From Bradyrhizobium sp. WSM1743 (GTDB taxonomy: Bacteria > Pseudomonadota > Alphaproteobacteria > Rhizobiales > Xanthobacteraceae): a stretch of 63,231 nucleotides of DNA. The stretch is from positions 1 to 63,231 of the forward strand of contig NZ_AXAZ01000048.1 of NCBI RefSeq assembly GCF_000473065.1. Direction: 5' to 3'. Positions 57,808 through 63,231 of this stretch are shown one piece after another; within the stretch, counting starts at the first letter, position 1, and each line of letters begins with the position of its first letter. Below the pieces are notes generated by a model. The model worked only from the letters and a program-made list of their open reading frames with translations. It was not told the origin of the DNA and did no database searches. A program made the position numbers and the translations under genes.

Positions 57808-59109
57808 ATGACAACGCGGATTTTTGCCCCACATCGGCGCGAGGTTCTGGCCGGCCTCGGCGCCTCGGTAGCCGGGCTGACCGTGGGCGGAGCAGGTCCG
57901 TCCGTGACGGCCCAGCTCGCGCTCCAGGCGAGGCCGGCAACGCTGGCTCTGAAACCCGATCAGCCGGCTACACCGATCTGGGAGCTGGCCGCCGTAAGCC
58001 ATCTCAGGGATGTCCGCCTCAAGCGCTTTGACCGCTGCGAGGTGGTGTTCCGGAACGACCTGCCTGTACCGCTTGCGCCAGTCTGGCACGGCCTCAATGC
58101 CGCGACCGCGACCGACCCGCTGCGGGGGCGCGCGCCGGCGGCGCCGAATACGACGGAAACGTCAATTATTTCAATGCCTAACGCAGGGACCCTGCTGGCC
58201 GACTTCCGCCTCTTCGAGGATGGCCTGAAGCAGCCCGCACGCGCGCTTCCGATCATCGTGGCCGAAACCGGCCCGGTCGCCATCGACCGTGACGAGCTCC
58301 TGTTGATCGAGGAATGGCGCCTGCGGCCGGATGGCACCGCGATCCCGCCGGGCCAAGACCCGAAGGACACGACACCGCTCTACACGATCAACGGGCAGAC
58401 TTCATTCGAACTCTCAGCCTTGGGCAATCAGCGGCTGCGGCTTCGCTTCATCAACGGCTCCCAACGCACTGTTCTGGCAATCAAATTGGAAAGCCATGAA
58501 GTCCGAGTGATGGCCCTGGACGGACAGCCGGCCGAGCCGTTCCCGGCGCGCAACGGCGCCGTGGTGCTGGCGCCCGGCGCACGCGCTGATGCGTTTGTGG
58601 ATACGGCCAAATCGGCCCCATTCCTGCTCCACGATGGCAAGGACGCGCGCCAGGTCGGAAGTCTCACCATCTCTGGAAAGCTCGAGCGTGCGCCGCTGTT
58701 GCCGCCGCAGCCACTCCCCTCGAACGATCTCCCCGAAAAGCTCGATCTAAGAGGCGCCCTGCGGTTCGATGTCGCGCTTGGCGTAGCCGACGCCGGTTGG
58801 ATGCGGCCCGCAAGCTTCTCCACCGCCTCTGCCCCCCTCTTCCGAGCCAAGACCGGCCGCACCGTCGTGCTGGCGCTCAAGAACCCCGCCCCCGCCACGA
58901 CCGTGTTCCACCTGCACGGCCACCCCTTCCGCCTGCTCGACAAGCTCGACGACGGCTGGAAGCCCTATTGGCTCGACACGCTCGTGATCGAGCCCGGCCA
59001 GACCCAGCGCATCGCGTTCGCCGCCACCTCACCCGGACGATGGTTGATCGAATCCGTCGTAACCGATTGGGCCGCTCCACGGCTGGTGCGGTGGTATGCG
59101 GTGGACTGA
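57808..59109 (+). CDS. Multicopper-oxidase-fold protein lacking most copper ligands, Tat-exported
   Basis: The 433-residue product has a twin-arginine signal (HRREVLAGLGASVAGLTV, Arg10-Arg11) and three cupredoxin-like domains. VWHGL keeps one His of the first ligand motif, and HLHGHP (residues 368-373) the third. But the second motif position reads NAGTLLADF, not a WYHSH-like sequence, and the C-terminal HCH..H motif is replaced by GRWLIESVVTDW (from 410). It therefore cannot form a normal type 1 site or trinuclear cluster. This resembles SufI/FtsP, a copper-free relative. The gene is complete, with no frameshift, and ends 4 bases before the nnr stop on the other strand. Confidence 0.8.
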   Translation: MTTRIFAPHRREVLAGLGASVAGLTVGGAGPSVTAQLALQARPATLALKPDQPATPIWELAAVSHLRDVRLKRFDRCEVVFRNDLPVPLAPVWHGLNAATATDPLRGRAPAAPNTTETSIISMPNAGTLLADFRLFEDGLKQPARALPIIVAETGPVAIDRDELLLIEEWRLRPDGTAIPPGQDPKDTTPLYTINGQTSFELSALGNQRLRLRFINGSQRTVLAIKLESHEVRVMALDGQPAEPFPARNGAVVLAPGARADAFVDTAKSAPFLLHDGKDARQVGSLTISGKLERAPLLPPQPLPSNDLPEKLDLRGALRFDVALGVADAGWMRPASFSTASAPLFRAKTGRTVVLALKNPAPATTVFHLHGHPFRLLDKLDDGWKPYWLDTLVIEPGQTQRIAFAATSPGRWLIESVVTDWAAPRLVRWYAVD

Positions 59110-59113
59110 ACGG

Positions 59114-60613
59114 TCAGTATTCGATGCCGAGCGCGTCATAGATCCGCCGGTGCACGGCCGGCAGCGTCTCGGTGAGATCTTCCGCGATCAGGCCTGGCCC
59201 GGCTTCGCTCGCCGCCTCGCCGTGCATCCAGACGCCGATGCTGGCGGCCTCGAACGCCGGCACGCCCTGTGCCAGGAGCCCGGCGATGATGCCGGAGAGG
59301 ACGTCGCCGGCACCTGCCGTGGCAAGCCAGGGCGGCGCGTTGGCGGCGATGGTGGCGCGGCCGTCCGGGGCGGCGACGGTGGTGTCCGGGCCCTTCAGGA
59401 GCACGACGGCGCCGGAGCGCTCGGCGGCGGTGCGGACGCGCTCGAGCTTGGAGCGGCCGGGATGCTTGTTGCTGAGATCGGAGAACAGGCGCGGAAACTC
59501 GCCTTCGTGCGGGGTCAGCACCACCGCACTGTCCCCTGACGACTTGATCGACTCGAACAGGCGCTCGGGCTTGGCCGCAAAGCTCGTCAGCGCATCCGCG
59601 TCCAGCACCAGATGCCGTTGTGCGGCAAGCGCCGTGTGAACCATGTCGCAGGTGCGTTCGCCCACTCCCGCGCCGGGGCCGATGATGCAGGTGTTGTAGC
59701 GCTTGTCGCCGAGCAGCTCGCTGAACTCGATCGCGCTGTCGACGGGGCGGACCATCACCGCAGTCAGCGCGCTCGCATTGATCGCGAGCGCATCGCGCGG
59801 GCTCGCCAGCGTCACGAGGCCCGCACCGGCGCGCAGCGCCCCGCGAGCAGCCAGCCGTGCCGCGCCGGTCGCGGCCGCATCGCCGGAGACCGCCAGCACA
59901 TGACCGCGCGCGTATTTATGCCCGTCGATGCGCGGCACCGGAAAGGCCGCGCCCCAGAGGTCCGGATCGTTCTCGAAGGTCTGCGGCGCGATCTCCTCCA
60001 GCACTTGCGCGTCGATGCCGATGTCGGCGACGCGCACGCGGCCGCAATGCATGCGCCCGGCCAGCAGCAGATGCGCCGGCTTCTTGCGGAAGAAGGTGAC
60101 GGTCTCGGTGGCGTTCACCGCAACCCCCATCGCGGCCGCGCTGGTGCCGTTGATGCCGCTCGGCAGGTCGACCGCGAGCACCGGGGCACCGTTGGCGTTG
60201 ATCGCCTCGATCATCTCCCGCGCCTCGCCCTCGACGTGACGGCTGAGGCCTGCGCCGAACAGCGCATCGATGATCAGCGCGGGCCTTCCGATCGCCTGCG
60301 GATTGAACGGGAGCACCGGGTGCTTCCAGCCGCGCGCGGCCGAGGCCGCATCGCCCTGGAGCTGGTCGCGCTCGCACATGAGGATCACCGACACCTCGCG
60401 CCCCTGGGCGGCGAGCTCGGCGGCTGCGACGAAACCGTCGCCGCCATTGTTGCCGGGACCGGCGACGATCAGGATCGGCCCCTCCTCCACCAGCGCATGG
60501 GCGGCCTCGGCGACCGCCTGGCCCGCGCTCAGCATCAGCTTGAAACCGGGCGTGCCGGCCGCAATGGCGAGCTGGTCGGCCCGCTGCATCTCGGCGTTGC
60601 TCAGAACTTCCAT
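59114..60613 (-). CDS. nnr: Bifunctional NAD(P)H-hydrate epimerase / ADP-dependent dehydratase
   Basis: Repairs hydrated NAD(P)H. The 499-residue product has an N-terminal YjeF epimerase domain (ILIVAGPGNNGGDGFVAA, then VLAVDLPSGINGTSA) and a C-terminal ribokinase-like dehydratase domain (GHVLAVSGDAAATGAARLA, VVLTPHEGEFPRLF, APPWLATAGAGDVLSGIIAGL). I chose the ATG at 60613 (MEVLSNAEMQ); the frame is open another 25 codons. In other alphaproteobacteria the gene often lies beside glnB, as here, divergently. Confidence 0.93.
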   Translation of the reverse strand: MEVLSNAEMQRADQLAIAAGTPGFKLMLSAGQAVAEAAHALVEEGPILIVAGPGNNGGDGFVAAAELAAQGREVSVILMCERDQLQGDAASAARGWKHPVLPFNPQAIGRPALIIDALFGAGLSRHVEGEAREMIEAINANGAPVLAVDLPSGINGTSAAAMGVAVNATETVTFFRKKPAHLLLAGRMHCGRVRVADIGIDAQVLEEIAPQTFENDPDLWGAAFPVPRIDGHKYARGHVLAVSGDAAATGAARLAARGALRAGAGLVTLASPRDALAINASALTAVMVRPVDSAIEFSELLGDKRYNTCIIGPGAGVGERTCDMVHTALAAQRHLVLDADALTSFAAKPERLFESIKSSGDSAVVLTPHEGEFPRLFSDLSNKHPGRSKLERVRTAAERSGAVVLLKGPDTTVAAPDGRATIAANAPPWLATAGAGDVLSGIIAGLLAQGVPAFEAASIGVWMHGEAASEAGPGLIAEDLTETLPAVHRRIYDALGIEY

Positions 60614-60644
60614 GCCACTTCCTAGTACAAACGCCTCTTCAACA

Positions 60645-60659
60645 GGCACCTTTTGTGCC
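60645..60659. promoter_or_regulatory. NtrC-type binding site upstream of glnB
   Basis: Perfect dyad GGCAC-CTTTT-GTGCC, matching the GCAC-N7-GTGC form of NtrC operators. It lies about 160 bases upstream of the sigma-54 promoter, a usual enhancer distance. A less regular GTGC/GCGC pair lies near 60730-60750. Confidence 0.6.
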
Positions 60660-60804
60660 GATCCGACGGCGGGGATATCCATCTGCACATATATTGAACC
60701 GTTTGCCTATTTCGTAGTCTTCGGTATTTTGTGCAGGTCGGCGCCACACCCAGGGATGCTCGTTAAAAGGCTGATAACGCTCCAATAATCAGGGCATTTG
60801 CAAC

Positions 60805-60822
60805 TTGGCATAGACCCTGCTT
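60805..60822 (+). promoter_or_regulatory. Sigma-54 promoter of glnB-glnA
   Basis: TTGGCATAGACCCTGCTT contains GG (60807-60808) and GC (60819-60820) separated by exactly 10 bases, the -24/-12 pattern of RpoN. It lies about 170 bases upstream of glnB. Published work on B. japonicum glnB reports regulation by NtrC at tandem promoters; a second, housekeeping promoter could lie between this site and the gene, but I cannot place it. Confidence 0.82.
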
Positions 60823-60993
60823 TCGAGGAAGCCGCTTCGGTTTGCCGTGCTCACTGGCATCTTACAGGGTGTGGCCGGCCGTTGTTGCCGGACTGGTCAG
60901 GGATCCCGGCATATAGAAGACAAGATCGTGCGTTGAGAAATGCGCATCCTGACGAAGACGTTGCTATTGGATCGAAAGGCCGGGAGTCGCGCA

Positions 60994-61332
60994 GTGAAGA
61001 AAATCGAAGCCATCATCAAGCCATTCAAGCTCGACGAGGTGAAGGAAGCGCTTCAGGAAGTCGGCCTTCAGGGCATCACCGTCACCGAGGCCAAGGGCTT
61101 TGGCCGGCAGAAGGGTCACGCCGAACTTTACCGCGGCGCAGAATACATCGTCGACTTCCTGCCGAAGGTCAAAATCGAGATCGTGATCGGCGACGATCTG
61201 GTCGAACGCGCCATCGACGCGATCCGCCGCGCCGCGCAGACCGGCCGCATCGGCGACGGCAAGATTTTCGTCTCCAACATCGAAGAGGCGATCCGCATCC
61301 GAACCGGCGAATCCGGGCTGGACGCTATCTGA
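60994..61332 (+). CDS. glnB: Nitrogen regulatory protein P-II
   Basis: A trimeric sensor of 2-oxoglutarate and ATP/ADP that controls GlnA adenylylation and NtrB. The start is the GTG at 60994 (KKIEAIIKPFKLDEVKEAL follows) behind GGGAG, giving the canonical 112 residues. Tyr51, the uridylylation site, lies in RGAEYIVDFLPK; the C-terminal TGRIGDGKIFV loop is intact. An in-frame ATG at 60940 would add 18 non-homologous residues. It precedes glnA by 153 bases. Confidence 0.96.
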   Translation: MKKIEAIIKPFKLDEVKEALQEVGLQGITVTEAKGFGRQKGHAELYRGAEYIVDFLPKVKIEIVIGDDLVERAIDAIRRAAQTGRIGDGKIFVSNIEEAIRIRTGESGLDAI

Positions 61333-61485
61333 GCCGGGTGCTATCCCGCATTTTGCGTCACTCCGACAAGAAATAAGGCTGCTTCGGCGGCCCGATTTCG
61401 TTTGTGCGGTCGCGCGCGAACTCGCCAAAAGCGAGAATAATCTTGCTCACTTGGAAACCGACCCGCAGAGCCATAAGGGGTATGC

Positions 61486-62895
61486 ATGAAGACCGCCAAA
61501 GACGTCCTGAAATCGATCAAGGACAACGACGTCAAATACGTCGACCTGCGCTTCACCGATCCACGCGGCAAGTGGCAGCACGTCACGTTCGACGTCAGCA
61601 TGATCGATGAAGACATCTTCGCCGAAGGGACGATGTTCGACGGCTCATCGATCGCCGGCTGGAAGGCGATCAACGAGTCCGACATGTGCCTGATGCCCGA
61701 TCCGGTGACCGCGACGATCGATCCGTTCTTCGCCGAGACCACCATGGTCATCACCTGCGACGTGCTCGAGCCGACCACCGGCGAGCCTTACAACCGGGAC
61801 CCCCGCGGCATCGCCAAGAAGGCGGAGGCGATGGTGAAGTCGATGGGCGTGGGCGACAGCGTGTTCGTCGGCCCCGAAGCCGAGTTCTTCGTGTTCGACG
61901 ACGTGCGCTTCTCCTCCACCCCCTACAACACCGGTTTCCGCCTCGACTCCTCGGAGCTGCCGACCAACTCCGACACCGAATATGAAGGCGGCAATCTCGG
62001 CCACCGCGTCCGCACCAAGGGCGGCTATTTCCCGGTTCCGCCGCAGGATTCCGTGCAGGACATGCGCTCGGAAATGCTCGGGGCCATGGCCAAGATGGGC
62101 GTTAAGGTCGAGAAGCATCACCACGAGGTCGCTTCCGCCCAGCACGAGCTCGGCATGAAGTTCGACACGCTGACGCTGATGGCCGACCACATCCAGATCT
62201 ACAAATACTGCATCCACCAGGTCGCCCACATCTACGGCAAGACCGCCACCTTCATGCCGAAGCCGGTCTACGGCGACAACGGCTCGGGCATGCACGTGCA
62301 CCAGTCGATCTGGAAGGACGGCAAGCCGGTGTTCGCCGGCAACAAATATGCCGACCTGTCGGAGACCTGCCTCCACTATATCGGCGGCATCATCAAGCAC
62401 GCCAAGGCGATCAACGCCTTCACCAACCCCTCGACCAACTCCTACAAGCGTCTGGTCCCGGGCTATGAGGCGCCCGTGCTGCTCGCCTACTCCGCGCGCA
62501 ACCGCTCGGCCTCGTGCCGCATCCCCTACACCGCTTCGCCGAAGGCCAAGCGCGTCGAGGTACGCTTCCCCGATCCGCTCGCCAATCCCTATCTCGGCTT
62601 CGCCGCGATGTTGATGGCCGGCCTCGACGGCATCAAGAACAAGATCGATCCGGGCCCGGCGATGGACAAGGATCTCTACGACCTGCCGAAGGAAGAGCTG
62701 AAGCAGATCCCGACGGTGTGCGGCTCGCTTCGCGAGGCCCTCGAAAACCTCGACCAGGACCGCGCCTTCCTGAAGGCCGGCGGTGTGTTCGACGACGACT
62801 TCATCGACGCTTACATCGAGCTGAAGATGACCGAAGTCGAGCGCTTCGAAATGACCCCGCACCCGATCGAGTTCGACATGTACTATTCGGGCTGA
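61486..62895 (+). CDS. glnA: Glutamine synthetase type I
   Basis: Makes glutamine from glutamate, ammonium and ATP; a cytoplasmic dodecamer. The 469-residue product contains FDGSSIAGWKAINESDM, EAEFFVFDDVRF, the metal/ATP segment NGSGMHVHQS, and NRSASCRIPY. The adenylylation site Tyr398 lies in DKDLYDLPKEE. AAGGGG is upstream of the ATG. It is followed by a strong terminator. Confidence 0.98.
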   Translation: MKTAKDVLKSIKDNDVKYVDLRFTDPRGKWQHVTFDVSMIDEDIFAEGTMFDGSSIAGWKAINESDMCLMPDPVTATIDPFFAETTMVITCDVLEPTTGEPYNRDPRGIAKKAEAMVKSMGVGDSVFVGPEAEFFVFDDVRFSSTPYNTGFRLDSSELPTNSDTEYEGGNLGHRVRTKGGYFPVPPQDSVQDMRSEMLGAMAKMGVKVEKHHHEVASAQHELGMKFDTLTLMADHIQIYKYCIHQVAHIYGKTATFMPKPVYGDNGSGMHVHQSIWKDGKPVFAGNKYADLSETCLHYIGGIIKHAKAINAFTNPSTNSYKRLVPGYEAPVLLAYSARNRSASCRIPYTASPKAKRVEVRFPDPLANPYLGFAAMLMAGLDGIKNKIDPGPAMDKDLYDLPKEELKQIPTVCGSLREALENLDQDRAFLKAGGVFDDDFIDAYIELKMTEVERFEMTPHPIEFDMYYSG

Positions 62896-62920
62896 GCGGC
62901 CGGAACTCTCTGCCACAAGC

Positions 62921-62948
62921 AAAAGGCGCTCCGAAAGGAGCGCCTTTT
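62921..62948 (+). terminator. Intrinsic terminator of glnB-glnA
   Basis: A perfect 12-base stem (AAAAGGCGCTCC and GGAGCGCCTTTT) with a GAAA loop, 26 bases after the glnA stop. Confidence 0.93.
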
Positions 62949-62972
62949 CATTTGAAGCGTAGGGTGGGTTAG

Positions 62973-63231
62973 TCTTACTGAGTCATCCGGCCGCAGCCGT
63001 TGAGGCTGAGAATCAAGTATTTGTAGGGATTCAATGTTTGGCGCGCGGAGGGCCAGATGAATCTCGATCAAGGCGGAGACAGCAAAACCCGGTTTGCGGA
63101 GTATGTGGCGGGGCTTGGTAGCGTGATCGGTCACGCGGAGCGGACGAGACCGCTGCGCGATTATTGCACTGGCCTGATGTTGCCGGGTGATCGCAAGAGC
63201 GTCGAGCCAATGGCGGCGCGGACGGCTCCGG
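62973..63231 (+). mobile_element. IS701-family insertion element, left end (cut by window edge)
   Basis: The transposase starting at 63058 is IS701-like. Its upstream flank contains TTAG at 62969-62972, matching the YTAR target duplicated by IS701 elements, and immediately before it GTAGGGTGGG, the beginning of a common Bradyrhizobium intergenic repeat that appears cut off. I therefore place the element's left end near 62973. The other end, with the matching TTAG, is outside the window. Confidence 0.55.
63058..63231 (+). CDS. IS701-family transposase, N-terminal fragment
   Basis: From the ATG at 63058 the frame stays open for 58 codons to the window edge: MNLDQGGDSKTRFAEYVAGL, then LPGDRKSVEPMAARTAP. 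The LPGDRKSVEPMAA stretch is a hallmark of the IS701-type DDE transposase N terminus. GGAGGG lies 5 bases before the start. Confidence 0.85.

Larger units (their letters stand above)
60614..60993. other. Regulatory region between nnr and glnB
   Basis: 380 bases of divergent promoter region. It contains a perfect NtrC-type dyad (60645-60659) and a sigma-54 promoter (60805-60822). An open frame starting at 60798 is a shadow of glnB. Confidence 0.8.

Noticed and set aside
60798..61376. 192-codon plus-strand frame over glnB
   Set aside because: Out-of-frame shadow of glnB, Arg-rich.

Overview
The window reads as chromosomal DNA of a high-GC alphaproteobacterium, most likely Bradyrhizobium or a close relative in the Rhizobiales. 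Evidence for this is a 14-gene alphaproteobacterial nuo operon followed by birA, rnj, mce and a DUF1467 gene; a glnB-glnA pair with a sigma-54 promoter; a tig-clpP-clpX-lon cluster; dispersed CGTCATTGCGAGCG and CGTCATTCCGGGGCG palindromes; and a perfect EcfG-type general-stress promoter. I had no database access, so the genus assignment is inference.

Layout from left to right. At 1-76 there is the 5' end of a transposase on the minus strand. From 0.27 to 5.67 kb lies a peptide-type ABC transporter operon (substrate-binding protein, two permeases, two ATPases). From 6.0 to 9.1 kb are mtnK, a small membrane-anchored protein, a DUF1467 gene, methylmalonyl-CoA epimerase and an unknown gene, with two REP-like palindromes. 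From 9.1 to 27.3 kb, on the minus strand, runs nuoABCD-(FkbM methyltransferase)-nuoE-F-(54-aa peptide order: E, peptide, F)-nuoGHIJKLMN-birA-rnj. From 28 to 36.5 kb are a TonB-dependent siderophore receptor, a MarR regulator, tRNA-Asp, an HU-like protein, pepT, an MFS transporter and small membrane genes. From 36.5 to 43.4 kb is a czcCBA-type heavy-metal RND operon ending in a cation diffusion facilitator that is interrupted by an in-frame TAG. From 43.4 to 50.5 kb are a glycosyltransferase-like membrane protein, a broken methyltransferase, an EcfG-controlled membrane protein, a caspase-like protein, a tRNA-Val gene with a degenerate second copy, and a GFA-family protein. From 50.6 to 57.7 kb, on the minus strand, are lon, clpX, clpP, tig and tRNA-Leu. 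From 57.8 to 62.9 kb are a multicopper-oxidase-fold protein without copper ligands, the NAD(P)HX repair enzyme, and glnB-glnA. The right edge holds the start of an IS701-type element.

The genes fall into functional blocks. The nuo block makes respiratory complex I. The lon/clp/tig block handles protein quality control. glnB-glnA handles ammonium assimilation under NtrC/sigma-54 control. The czc block exports divalent metals. The segments between these blocks are accessory. In many Rhizobiales lon, an hup gene, tRNA-Val, tRNA-Asp and nuoA lie close together. Here those markers are spread over about 25 kb, with the HU gene and tRNA-Asp in reversed orientation.

The most unusual observations are: (1) two related multi-pass membrane proteins, each next to a 24-27-residue single-helix micro-protein gene, one of them behind a perfect GGAAC-N16-CGTT promoter; (2) an FkbM-type methyltransferase and a 54-aa membrane peptide embedded in the complex I operon; (3) a tRNA-Val-like copy with a UCC anticodon; (4) a multicopper-oxidase homologue that has lost its ligand motifs; and (5) two amber-interrupted genes flanking one membrane glycosyltransferase gene.
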